Positions 24,376 to 34,736 of a stretch of DNA of 64,000 nucleotides are shown piece by piece (position 1 is the stretch's first letter; each line of letters begins with the position of its first letter). Origin of the DNA: Medicago truncatula (taxonomy: Eukaryota; Streptophyta; Magnoliopsida; Fabales; Fabaceae); the NCBI RefSeq assembly GCF_003473485.1, contig NC_053045.1, positions 22,170,494-22,234,493 of the forward strand, written 5' to 3'. The position numbers and the translations under genes are program-made. The notes beneath the pieces are model-generated. The model ran no database searches and was not told the origin of the DNA. It saw only the letters and a list, made by a program, of their open reading frames with translations.

Positions 24376-24387
24376 GTTGGGGAGAGT
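24376..24387 (+). other. Polypurine tract
   Basis: AGTTGGGGAGAGT abuts the 3' LTR, as expected for plus-strand priming, although a T interrupts the purine run. Confidence 0.7.
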
Positions 24388-26498
24388 TGTAACGCCCTAG
24401 TCGTTATTTTATTTATTTTGGATTTATTTAGAGTCTTTTATGTGATTTTAAATAATATTTGGATTTTATGTGGTGTGTATTATTTCATTATATAGTTTAT
24501 TTTCATAAAAATTAGAATAAGTGGGAATTTAGAATTATTTTGGAGATTGAGGAGTTAATTAGAATTTAATAGAATTAAGGGAAGTTTAATGAAATAAAGG
24601 GGGAGTTATAGTTTTGGGAGTTAGGAAAAGAAAATGTCAGAAGCAGTTTTACGTGAAACAAGTTTTGGGAGAGAAAACCAAGAACAATGGGAGAGAAGAA
24701 CAAGTAGAGCCGAGATCAACCGTGTGTCATGCGATTTTCTGAATTAAGGTAAGGGTGAGGTTTGCTTCAGTAGAACAGTTATTGAATTCTGAATTTGTGA
24801 TTTAACATGTTGTTGTTCTTAGGTTGGATAATTGGGAATTAGGTTTTGAGAATTGTAATTAGTTTTTAATTAGATAGAAAATCCATAGTATTTGTGTACA
24901 GATGGTGCTCTGATTATAGGTTATTCATAGTCTAATGTTCCAATCAGTTTTGGGGTTGGGTCAATGAAAATTGGGACTTTATGTTTGAAAAGTTGGTGTC
25001 CAACGTTTTGCAAACAAGAGATCATGTGAGTTTTGGGAAATCGATTTTTAGTAGTTGAAACTTGAGTTTTTCGGTAGATTATGATAGTGCTATGTCTCAT
25101 GAGCGTGTAGGTGAAAACGGCATCGAAAACGGGTTAACGGTTTGGTTTTTATGCGCGAAAACGTGAAGGTCGAAAATCTAATACTGTCTGTTAAACCATG
25201 ATCGTGCCAAGATTCGGGACCAACGTGCCACGATGCTGTCATCCAATAAACCTTAAAAATGCAATTTTCTTCACTCCAAATGCTTCCAAACTTTTTCCTA
25301 AGTGTAGGGACTTTATCCTAACCATATAGAGATGTTTTTAGGAAAGATATAACGTTGTATAAAGGGTCTAATGAGTTCATGAGTGGTCCTTGGGGTAGGA
25401 ATGGAAGTGTTTATAAGGGTATAGCCTCTCTATGTATCTAAGCTAATATAATTGATGTTGTTGATTACTAATATCTTTGAGTTGTTGAATTCTGTTTGAA
25501 CGTTTTGAATGGAGCTTGGTGTATGAACATGATTAAGATAAATTGTGCATTTTTTTCTGGATTGTTGGATTGATTAATGATGAACTATTGATGACTGTGT
25601 TGTATGTTTACATTCATTAAATCATACAAGTGTTGAGTTATGGAGAGTTGAGTCATATACATATATATGCATTTGTTGAGTTGTATGTAGATATACACAA
25701 GTGGGTCAGTTGCATAATCATAATAAGTGGGAGGGCTTCGGTCCTGGAACGCCTTGTCGTTCAAAGCGGTGGAACACTTTGTTGTTCAAAGCGGTGTTTA
25801 GCGGTGAGGACTTATGTCCTGAAAAATGAATGCTTTAACCATTCTATTAGCGGTGAGGGCTCCGGCCCTGAATATGGTACCACATGCATGAGCGGTATAG
25901 AGGAGTCTTAGTGGAGTTGTCGAGTGTTGCATGAGTCGATGTTGTGGGTTTTAATCATCAATTTGTTGTTGATGTTGGTAATGATGATATTTATATATGT
26001 TGATGATTTATTATTATAATAGGGTGTTAGATTCAATTGATGCATTCATTAACTATCTTTATTGTTGTGAATCTCACCCCTTCTGCTTGAAAATGTTGCC
26101 CTTCCTATGGGTAACTTGCAAGTGATCCTGAGTAGTAGGTGGTGGCTCAAATGTCTAGGGCTCTGATACGTGGGATGGGATTTTAATGTTTTCTTTCATT
26201 CCTATGTATCAAATTTTGGAACTTGATGTTGTAGCCCTATTTGATTTTGAATTATGTCGTTGAAGCTTTTATGCCAAGATTTTATTGGAGAATTAACATG
26301 TTGGATGTGGTGATTATTTAATGTTATATTTCCGCTGCATAATTAATGATGATTTGAAGGTTGTTTAATTAAATAGTTTTTTTATATATATATTCTATTT
26401 AAGAAATTTTGAATTAGTAGTGTGACATGCCCGTTTGGGTCATTACTTTGATGCATGTTTATTTATTAATTAATTGATTTTGGAAACGGGGTGTTACA
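24388..26498 (+). repeat. 3' LTR of the Tekay-like element (2111 bp)
   Basis: Begins TGTAACGCCCTAGTCG and ends GGGGTGTTACA, followed by the TTTGT duplication. It is collinear with the 5' LTR apart from the 70-bp deletion between 17-bp direct repeats near 25228. Confidence 0.93.
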
Positions 26499-26688
26499 TT
26501 TGTGATATCTGGTTTCTTGAAGGTTGGCACCTCCCACATCCTCAACACACGAACCTTGATCCTCCAACCATCCTTACCAGCAGCAATCTCAGAAACAGAA
26601 TGAAAAACACTCTCCATTATGAATCAATATCAGGTTTTTCAGTAAGATGAGCGATGTGAATGTGAAGATGAAAGTGATTTTCATCCCG

Positions 26689-26697
26689 AATTTATAG
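26689..26697 (-). promoter_or_regulatory. TATA box upstream of the RPA-like start codon
   Basis: The minus strand reads GGCTATAAATTCGGG about 72 bases before the ATG at 26617. The interval between them is a plausible short leader. A 3.3-kb solo LTR begins about 40 bases farther upstream, so this core promoter is cut off from its original distal sequence. Confidence 0.55.
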
Positions 26698-26738
26698 CCA
26701 AAATTAAACAGATAAATTGAATTTTTTAATTAACCAAT

Positions 26739-29700
26739 TGTTATACCCTGATTTTGGACCTAAAAATACTCGTTCAAATTTCTTTTCTAACACTGATACT
26801 TGTCAGTTCGCTGTTATTTTTCTCTGAATCTTTACTCTCTTTTTAAAACATATTTTACTGCCTCTGTCTGTCTTTTCTTGCATTACAAGTCATTTAAGAA
26901 CTCTCTGAAACGTCGCATTACTTTTCTTGCATTTTATTTCAAAAATCATACAAAAGGGTATTTTGGTCATTTCCTGCAGTGGAACCCATTTTAGTCCCTG
27001 TGTTTGCCTCTGAGTCTTTTCAACTTGTCTGTACAAATCATTGTTGAGTCTTTGTTTAAAAATCATTTCAAAAATTGCATTTGAGTCAGTTTAGTCCCTA
27101 GGGGCATTTTGGTCTTTTCCTGTCAAAATTTCGGCAGGGAGGTATTTTAAAATACCTCATGTCAGCAATTGGTTTGTTTTAGTCCTTTTGTTGATTTTAT
27201 TTTTGGTTTCACTTTACGTTTTGTCCAGTTTACCAATTTTAGTCCAATTTTATTTTTTATTGCATTTTAGTCCCTGAGACAGTTTCTAAAATTGCATTTT
27301 AGTCCAAAACATTTAAAAATTTCATTTCAGTCCATTTTTTATTATTGCAGTTTAGTCCTTCAATTTTTCTTTTTTGCAGAAAGGTCCCTAAGTCAAAATT
27401 CCAGTCCAAGGCCGAGCCATTTTCATACAAGTCCAGGTGTCACCATTTCATTGGGTCTCAAGCACACTTGTCAGATTATAAATAGTGCACAGTGCCACAC
27501 AGATCCATTAACCACACGCCACCTCAACAAACAAAAATCAGATTCTCTCTCTCTCTTCAGTTAGATCAAAACCCAGAAAATCATCAAGAACACCCAAACC
27601 CTAACCGTTTCAAAATTCAACAAAAACCATCGCAAATCAACACAGATTCAATCAAACTCATCACGGTTCTCAGAGATTCGCACATAATCATCATCATTGA
27701 ACCTTTACCTCTGCAATTCGAGGCGCGAATCCGCCATTGTTGACGGCGGACTCAAACACCGATCACAGAGATCAAAGCAAAGAAGAAGAGGGAAAGAATT
27801 AGAGATTCAAACCGGTGAAGAAGATAAAGAAAGCAAACCAGTGGAAAACACCGATTTATTTTCGGTTTCAGAGCGCTAAAGCAACAAGACGAAGTTTTCC
27901 GAAGATCTCCGTTGAAATCTCCGAATAACAACTCAGGTAACGCGTAAACCTTCTCCTTTTCTTTTCAAAGTATCAACGAGAACAAATCAGCGTAGATCTG
28001 TGAGTTTTCTTAGAAGTTTCTTTCAAAAAAATTGAAAACCTAAAATTTTCAAAACCGCGAACACAAAACTCAGATCTGTGTTGATTCGAACCTTGCATGC
28101 AAAATCTAGTGCCATATTCGTGTTCAGGACAAAAAAGGATATCTGAAAACATAAAAAATTTTGAAAACGGAGAAGTTCGTTCAACTCCGGCGGCGGCGCC
28201 GCCACCCTTGGGCGGCCGGCCACCACGCCGGAGGAACAAACCTCACCGGAGAAGATGAAGATCTTCCACCTTTTTTCCAGAATCCGGCGAGAGGGAAGAA
28301 GAGAGAGGTGAGAGCTTCTCTCACTAGGTTGAGAGAAGAGAGAGAAAGAACTTGCAAAAAATGAAAAAACCGGTGCACACATCCTTTTATAAGCCAGTGA
28401 ACCAGACCGGTCCAAGACCGGTCCAATCCCCTTCGTTCCTGGCCGTTGGATCTAGGGTTTCCTTCCCTGGATCAATCCAACGCTCCTTGTGAATCCGGAT
28501 CCTTTGGTTTTGGGTTGGGCCTATTTCCTGCGCGTTTTTTGCTTTTTGTGCTGCTTACACCATGTTTTCTTGCTGATTGAACCCCCAGTTTGCTCAATTT
28601 TTTCTCTAAAAATTCCTAAAAAATTGTTATATGTTTCTCAATACATTTTAACACTTTTGTGATATTTTCCAGTGGTTTAAAAAAATGATAAAAATGTGTG
28701 TGTTATTTCTTCTTGATTAATTTTGTGTTTGATCTAAGTTTGTGTATTTTTGTGGTATATTTTTCTCATAAAATGTTGGCATGTGATGTGGATGATTGGT
28801 GTGTAATTTCATGGTGAATATGTTGCTGATCACATGTATGTTTTGCTGATTGTGGATATGGATTTTCATTTCTTTCTTGTTTTGTAAGTAATGTGTGTTT
28901 TGACCAAGAAATAAAGTGCAAAATATCTTTGAAAATGTGTCATGATTCTTGGCTTGAATGTGTCCTACTTGTTCCCACATTATAGCTCAAAATCAAATCC
29001 CTTTAACATTGCTATAATGAGGGGATTATAGGTCATGTGCATTGTCTAAGTGTCATAACCAATTTTAGGTATATTTTGCCACTTTATTTCATTTCATTAC
29101 TTTTTTTCTCTCTTGCTATTCTATTCAATTTTGTTTACCTTCCTACTATTTTTATGCCTTATGATACTAACCGTTTCATCTCACATTTCATTCATCCCAT
29201 AGTTTTGGCATCAATTTTCTATTCATTTCTACATCAATTGGGTTTGTAATAATTTTAGATAGATTAGTTCTTTTTTAATTCCTTGCAAGACCATAGCATG
29301 TATTTAGGACTCAATGTAAAGGACTATGGACACTATAAGTGATGTACACCGACACAAGCACCGACACGCACACACGTTGCATGTTTACCGTTTAGATGTA
29401 TGTTTAGGAAACGCGATTTTTAGACAAATGTCAATTTTCAAAAAATAATAAACCAATTCCATCACTCAAATTTTTCCAAACAAACCTTGGAGTCAAAACT
29501 CCATTGAATTTCTTCTTTTATTTTCTTAAACAAATCCAAATGAATCCTAATTTCTACTTAGACTTTTTTTAATAACAATTGAACCAACCATTCACCATTT
29601 TTCTCTCTTATGCCTTTAAGGCCTCTTTCTCTTCTTCAAAACCATTTTCCAACAAAAACTAAAATCAACCAAACACACAAAAAAAAACATTTTTGAGAGA

Positions 29701-30055
29701 GAACTACATGGAGTTTGATCCCTTAAATGGGTATGTAGGCATGAGGTCAAAACCTCTCCAAGTCCACTAAAATAAAACCTCAAACACTTTCTCCCCCCAT
29801 TCTTAACATAAATAAATTTCCTCTTTCATAAATAGCATTAAAAATAAAGCGTAGACATAAACTAAGAAAACGGCTCCTATAGAGTACTATAGTCACCGCG
29901 GGTGCCTAACACCTTCCCGTAGTGAAAACGACCCCCGAACTTAGAATCTAAGGGTTTTTTCTCAATTTTGCCCTTCCCAAGAAAAAATAGAGAATATCAA
30001 AGATTGAAAGGTTCAAGCCTAATTAATGACTTGACACCCGAAAATCGCGATAACA
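26739..30055 (+). mobile_element. Solo LTR, 3317 bp, of an unclassified LTR retrotransposon
   Basis: Begins TGTTATACCCTGATTTTGG and ends AAAATCGCGATAACA, with inverted terminal TGTTAT/ATAACA. The duplication CCAAT is present at 26734-26738 and 30056-30060. Repeated 'AGTCC' phrases (TTTTAGTCC) fill the first 700 bases. A TATA box lies at 27477. A GC-rich island (28180-28250, GGCGGCGGCGCC) follows, and the 3' part contains purine-rich runs. No gag or pol fragment is inside, so this is a solo LTR. The long LTR suggests a Tat/Ogre-like or similar gypsy lineage, but I cannot assign it. Several short open frames inside are not genes. Confidence 0.88.
27477..27484 (+). promoter_or_regulatory. TATA box inside the solo LTR
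   Basis: ATTATAAATAGTGCACAG has a perfect TATAAATA core about 740 bases into the LTR. Such a position marks the U3/R boundary region of an LTR promoter. It points right, away from the RPA-like gene. Confidence 0.5.
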
Positions 30056-30060
30056 CCAAT

Positions 30061-30420
30061 GTCATTGTAAATTAGAGGAAAAGGGGCAGAAACCAAGAAA
30101 ACCTGATCAATTGGATGAAATTTTAAACCAACTGAACAAAAGGGACACCTTTCACAGAAATCTCAGATAAGGGTTTACAGCACACAACCCAGAACTCTGC
30201 AAAAGCACTAAACAACAAAAAAAAAATAGCAGCAGCGGTAGGAAAGAGCTACATACCTGCAGAAAGCGGAAACCTAACACGAAATCAGCGCCAAACGCGG
30301 AGAAGAGCGGATCGCACAGGAAAAATCGAAGCTTCTCCATTGTAAGATTTATAGATACGCTCCTTACATATTCATGCTTCGTTCTACATTTCTTTGGCTT
30401 AGCCATTTAGGTGTTATGAT
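30061..30420 (-). other. Possible old upstream exon of the RPA-like locus
   Basis: On the minus strand, TATCTATAAATCTTAC precedes an 84-codon frame (30406-30152) that begins MAKPKKCRTKHEY. It has an inner ATG at MEKLRFFLCDPLF and a GTATGT donor after TTTCTGCAG. It reads towards the RPA-like gene, and before the solo LTR inserted it lay within about 0.5 kb of it. It could be a leader exon or an unrelated fragment. The protein has no known domain. Confidence 0.25.
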
Positions 30421-30511
30421 TTTGCAAATTCTAACACAGGCAAGAACAATTAAAATTTTCCGAAATTATACCAAAAATTAATTAATAATGTTTTTTGATA
30501 TATAAATTATT

Positions 30512-30513
<2 letters not shown>

Positions 30514-30583
<70 letters not shown>
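30514..30583. repeat. (AT)n microsatellite
   Basis: About 35 uninterrupted AT units. Confidence 0.95.
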
Positions 30584-30584
<1 letters not shown>

Positions 30585-30767
30585 CACCTTCAATAAGGTT
30601 AAATTGGATTTGTAGGACAATAAATTAGAGAAAATAATTTTAAACATTAAAAAAATCAGAATACCATAAGATATTCCTTTGATTGTTATCTAATATTTGC
30701 ATATCCACACAGAAGTTGGACAAAATGATGAAGGAATAAGGGGGAGGATTCATCATCATCATAATTA

Positions 30768-31593
30768 GGGGAAGCACTTCAGTGCCATAATGTCATGGTG
30801 CCATTGCCCCAATCAGATTTTGCCATGTGGCAATGCTAATTAAAATAATAAAAAAAACAGAAAAAGCAAGTTGAATATATATAAAAGATGAATAAGTAAA
30901 CCCTGTCAAGTTGTTTTTGGTGTTCAGATCTGGTTGATTACTTGTTCATCTTTATGCTTCGATCAAATTTCCTCTTCGTTGTTTTATCTTGCTTGATCTA
31001 AATCTAATTCAATTTGATTTTGATTCAATTAAGGTTTGGGTTTTGAGAAATTGGGAATTTTCGTGAGGGATAGGTTATGAGAATTTGAGTGTTTATTTTA
31101 AGTGAAGAGAGTTTGTTTTATTGTTGTTATGTTACAGAGATGAGGAAAGTTAGGATGGGTTGAAGAAGAAAGGGAATAAAATGAAGTTTTCATAATCTAA
31201 AACACTTGTACACGCTCGTTCCAAAATTCTCTATCATGCAAGGCTTCTTTGTCAAACCCGCTCCTACAAACCCACACAACACATGACTTCATGAAGGATT
31301 CCTTATTTTTTATTTATTTTTTTTAGCAAGAAGAAAAATGGAGGATTTGGGTTTGGGGGATGTGATATGTACGCAAGGAAGGAAGAAGATGAGAGTACGA
31401 CGGGGAATGTAAGTTCCAGATTTCATGAAGATGACTTGAGGGCATTTTAGTCATTTCAGGCCATGCTTTGATGAGTCTTTTTTTTTTATTTCATTTCAAC
31501 TTTCTTTTTCTGTTGTTTTATTATTTTAATTAGCATTGCCACGTGTCAAAATCTGATTAGGGCAATGGCACCATGGCACTGAAGTGCTACCCC
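30768..31593. mobile_element. 826-bp element with ~105-bp terminal inverted repeats (Mutator-like or hAT-like, non-autonomous)
   Basis: The left end GGGGAAGCACTTCAGTGCCA and the right end TGGCACTGAAGTGCTACCCC are inverted copies. The similarity continues inward for about 105 bp through CAATCAGATTTTG and GGCAATGCTAATTAAAAT. The flanks carry the direct duplication ATAATTA(G) at 30761-30768 and 31594-31601, that is 7-8 bp. Long TIRs resemble Mutator-like elements, whereas an 8-bp duplication would fit hAT. The interior is unique, with no transposase, and begins with a TATATATAAAAG box near 30876 and a leader-like region. It may be captured host sequence, as in Pack-MULEs. Confidence 0.8.
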
Positions 31594-32041
31594 ATAATTA
31601 GAGGGAGAGAGAGAGAGGGAGATAGAGGTTTGATAATTAATGAAGTGCATTAATAATATTATTTTTTTTTACAAATTAAGTGCAGTAATTATCTGAGTTA
31701 CGAGATTATTATATCATTTTTTTTTTTTGTTCTCTTGTTTGGATATATTAAACAATTTTAATTTATGTATCGAAGAACTGCATGTTTCTTGAATTAAAAA
31801 GGGAATTAAGAGTATAACCAAACTTTATAAAAGAAAGACAATACAGAGAACATGAAAATGAAGCACATAGATGTTTGAAAATGCCAAGTAGTGATGAGAT
31901 GAATATATGTAAGTTGAAGTATTATGAGACACAATATGGAATAGTGTCAAAATATACTTGACATTTTTAGACTCTAAATATATTTTCATTATTGTAGCTA
32001 CTACCTATTTTAGGGATGTATATTTGTCTACATTATAAGGC

Positions 32042-32442
32042 AAATTCTATGGTACACTTAAAAATTTGAGTGTACCGGTACACCAAATCGTTAAATTCAC
32101 AATTAAATGAGTTGTTTTTTGTTGAAAAATAATTATTTTTTATCATTGACAATTATAATAATCAATTCTTATTTACCAAAAGCTTCGACGAAATAAAATT
32201 TACTTTTTTTGAATTTTTATTACTCATAATATTATAATATTGATTATTTTTTATGAGAAAATGTTAAAAATTTAATATGAATCTTATAAACAATGAAATG
32301 ATGTTATTTCTTATGAAATGATGTTTTTTAAAATATAAATATTGACAAATATATTTTTATTTCATAAAACGGCCGTTAATTTATAATTTTATGGAACAAG
32401 AGTACCGGTACACTTTAATTTGTGAGGTATACCATAGAAGTT
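32042..32442. mobile_element. ~400-bp MITE with imperfect 40-bp TIRs
   Basis: The left end AATTCTATGGTACACTTAAA...GAGTGTACCGGTACAC is mirrored by the right end GAGTACCGGTACACTTT...GGTATACCATAGAAGTT. Both carry the palindrome GTACCGGTAC. The interior is AT-rich and non-coding. No unambiguous target duplication was seen. Confidence 0.75.
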
Positions 32443-33031
32443 TTCCATAATTTATAGTTATTTTCATTGACTAAAGAGTTGTAGTTTCCTTGATTCATAG
32501 CAAATTGGAGAAATGAGGTATTAAATAGTTGAAAATTAGTTAGAAACCTACTTATAGTTTCCATGAAGCGAATGCCAACATCATTAACCGTGCTATTTAA
32601 TTTGACTTGAATTTAAAAGTTATATTAAAAATGATAATAAATTTGTTTGTAATCGCTATTGTTTTTACCCTTTTATTCTTTAAGAGAGTGAGTTAGTGTA
32701 TGTTTTCAATATAGTATTTAATGCTGGTTGAAGAAAAAAATAAAAAATAAATAGGAGTATGTTGGTAAAGAATTAATAAATGTACTTGAAAATACCTAAG
32801 ATGTCTTACAAAAATAGACAAAAAAACTTCCTCAAAAGATGCCTTATAACCTACTTATACGTATCATGTTTTTTCTCTTCTTTTCATTAAGTAGGTTTCT
32901 TAGATCAACAACAAAGGAACATCTCACTTGATGGTTTGTGAAATATTTAAATGATAGATAAATTGTAATTAAATTACACAAAGAAAAATATTCAAATAGC
33001 GCAACAACAAAACATAAAAGAGCAGCCAAAC

Positions 33032-33054
33032 GGACACGAGAGTGTCCACACTAA
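33032..33054 (+). mobile_element. Helitron-type 3' terminus (hairpin plus CTAA)
   Basis: GGACAC-GAGA-GTGTCC forms a 6-bp stem with a 4-base loop, then ACA, then CTAA followed by T. A short hairpin just before CTRR, with T on the host side, is the 3' signature of Helitrons. The stem is short and the 5' TC end was not found. Confidence 0.4.
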
Positions 33055-33481
33055 TGGTCTGTTTGGTTGAAGAGAAATAAGGAAGAGAGAAAGAGAGAAG
33101 AGAGAAAGAGGTAAGAGAGAGCAACTTTCTCTTGTTTGGAATGGAGAGAAATAGGGAAGAGAGATTAAAAAGTAGTGGGACCCATCACTTTTTGGTTTCT
33201 CCTCACAATAGAGAAGAAAGGGGAGAGAGAAGACTATTCACTTTGTTGTTCCATTATTGCCCTTGCATTAAAATATTATATTCTCAATCTATTCACTTTA
33301 TTGTAGGGCATCTTGGTACTTTTATAAATAATCAACACTTCTTTCTCTTCTATTTCTCTCATCTCTCTCTTATAACAAACAATCCATAAAATCTACTCTA
33401 TTTCTCACATATTTCTCTCTTCTCACTCTCTCTCTCACCTATTTCTCTCTTCACAACTTCTCTTCCAAACCAAACACACCC
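33055..33481. mobile_element. Tourist-like MITE (PIF/Harbinger type), 427 bp
   Basis: The left end TGGTCTGTTTGGTTGAAGAG is mirrored by the right end CTTCCAAACCAAACACACCC. TAA flanks both sides (33052-33054 and 33482-33484), the 3-bp target of Harbinger elements. The interior is rich in GAGAGA/CTCTCT, so it can fold over most of its length. It has no coding capacity. Confidence 0.8.
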
Positions 33482-33676
33482 TAAAGGAGCAAAAAAGAGA
33501 ACTAGAGAATATAGACACAAATAAAGAGAAAGAGTGAGGAAGCAGTGGCATTGCATGAGGGTTCAAAAATGTACACATTCCTCCTTCATTTTGAATCAAA
33601 TACATTTAAATTAAAAACAATTTATACAAAGAAATATCAAGTATATAAATACGTTAGCGCAGTAGAAAAAGCGGAC

Positions 33677-33709
33677 AGACGGGCACGGGAGTGCCCGTCT
33701 GGACGCTAG
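33677..33709 (+). mobile_element. Helitron-type 3' terminus (10-bp hairpin plus CTAG)
   Basis: AGACGGGCAC-GGGA-GTGCCCGTCT is a perfect 10-bp stem with a 4-base loop, followed by GGACG and CTAG, then T. This matches the canonical Helitron 3' end closely. The region 40 bases upstream (TAGCGCAGTAGAAAAAGCGGAC) resembles the equivalent region before the hairpin at 33032, which suggests two related ends in direct orientation. I did not find the 5' terminus. Confidence 0.6.
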
Positions 33710-34374
33710 TTGATAAATAAAGCAAAAAAAAAATATTATTTCTTCTCATCGTCAGAATTTTCAATAAAAATTCGGAAAAACAATAGAATGTTCAAAGGTA
33801 AAGCAAGTGTTAATGATAATAAGGCTAATCTTAACAAATGGATCTGGAGTCACAAATGGAAAACCAAAGTGCATATGCCAAAGCCAAAGTGTTAATAATA
33901 AGGAAAATCTTAACCAGGAAACTTCTGGCCATCAGTTTTTGTAACCAAATAGTTATGCTGGTATGAGGTAACCGCGTTCTTCCAGTTGATTCCGCTTGAC
34001 TCTTATAAGTTAAAAGACAATTCTTTGATGGAACAAAATTAAAATTAACTATTGTTAAGATGGATTGATGTCCTTTACGTTGTTTAATTTTAATATTTGA
34101 CCGAGTTTTTGTTCCTAAAGTAAAAAATCTCCAATTTTTATTTCTAATCCTCGTTTTCTTCTTCCCTCTCAAATCCGAGTATGATTATGTTTTTGAGTAA
34201 ATTGATCTTTTAATTTGTGAAATTTTGCATATAGCTCTCACTCATTCAAGTTTGTTGCTACTGTTCATGTAATCCATCCGCTGTTGGCATTTTGTTTGTT
34301 TGTTTGTTGCATTACACGCTTCCTAGAGTTAGTTAGATTCTCTACATAAGTGTGTATGTTTAGCTATCATAGAC
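33710..34374. other. Intergenic DNA, possibly ending in part of a copia LTR
   Basis: No gene seen. The last bases (up to TAGAC at 34370-34374) are the left flank of the Reina-like insertion. The right flank, at 39569, reads on into the end of a copia LTR, so some of this stretch probably belongs to that LTR. I could not place its start. Confidence 0.4.
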
Positions 34375-34736
34375 TGTTATGATTTGATATGATAATAGGT
34401 ACTGTTATATTGAAATGACAGTAAAATGATAATAATCTAAATATTATTGATGGAAAAATGGTTAAAACCAATTGAAGAAAGGTACAGGGAATGAAATGAT
34501 AGTGCAGAAAAGCATAAAGCTTTAAGAGAGAGAGAGCCATAATTCTACCAAATATTATTCCCCCTTAACAATGCTAATGATTGTCCTATTTAACAGAGTC
34601 CTCATTGAACTTTCTGTTAGGAATCCTATGCCTCATTCCACGTCTTGGTCCCTGGATCTGTGGATTACGTGACATCTGTCCTTCCTCTCCTTCTGCATTA
34701 GTTACTGCAGTAATTTCCTTGGTCTTATCCATAACA
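34375..34736 (-). repeat. 3' LTR of the Reina-like element (362 bp)
   Basis: The copy downstream of pol. It contains the last ~50 codons and the stop of the polyprotein (34586). Confidence 0.93.

Larger units (their letters stand above)
15972..26498 (+). mobile_element. Full-length but defective Ty3/gypsy retrotransposon, Tekay/Del-like chromovirus
   Basis: Two long LTRs (TGTAACGCC...GGTGTTACA) bracket gag, protease, RT, RNase H, integrase and a chromodomain-like tail. The target-site duplication is TTTGT at 15967-15971 and 26499-26503, inside the RPA-like gene. The primer-binding site and polypurine tract are in place. Length is 10527 bp, of which 2082 bp is a nested antisense solo LTR. The long LTRs, CCHC knuckles and C-terminal chromodomain fit the Tekay/Del lineage (inference from family knowledge). 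The coding body is broken by several stops and at least three internal deletions, so it cannot act on its own. Confidence 0.93.
13346..26617 (-). pseudogene. RPA1-like (replication protein A 70-kDa subunit-like) gene, split by a 10.5-kb retrotransposon
   Basis: Exon 1 (26617-26499) encodes MESVFHSVSEIAAGKDGW and WEVPTFKKPDITN, the first OB-fold segment. A Tekay-like element interrupts the gene at TTTGT. On the far side are exon B (about 15844-15577; DUF223 OB-fold, GSKIHTSVRKQL), exon C (15477-15381; REYIRDGKVTKMVVFQLTDD), exon D (15210-15089; CALFGKYVDALN), exon E (from 14988), exon F (to 14521; Rep_fac-A_C zinc ribbon CKCHRS...YYCKGCVKNVFQMVPR), exon G (14373-14256), exon H (14120-13936), exon I (about 13836-13706) and exon J (13580-13346; ends KYGRIRKG). 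Joins with GT/AG keep phase at C-D, F-G and others. Besides the insertion, exon E has TAG at 14972-14974 and TGA at 14915-14917, and exons H and J are frameshifted. RPA1 binds single-stranded DNA; such RPA-like genes are amplified in legumes and also ride in Helitrons. Confidence 0.85.

Noticed and set aside
28023..28426. GC-rich open frames on both strands (28023-28426)
   Set aside because: They lie wholly inside the CCAAT-flanked solo LTR and have no domain. I treat them as LTR leader sequence.
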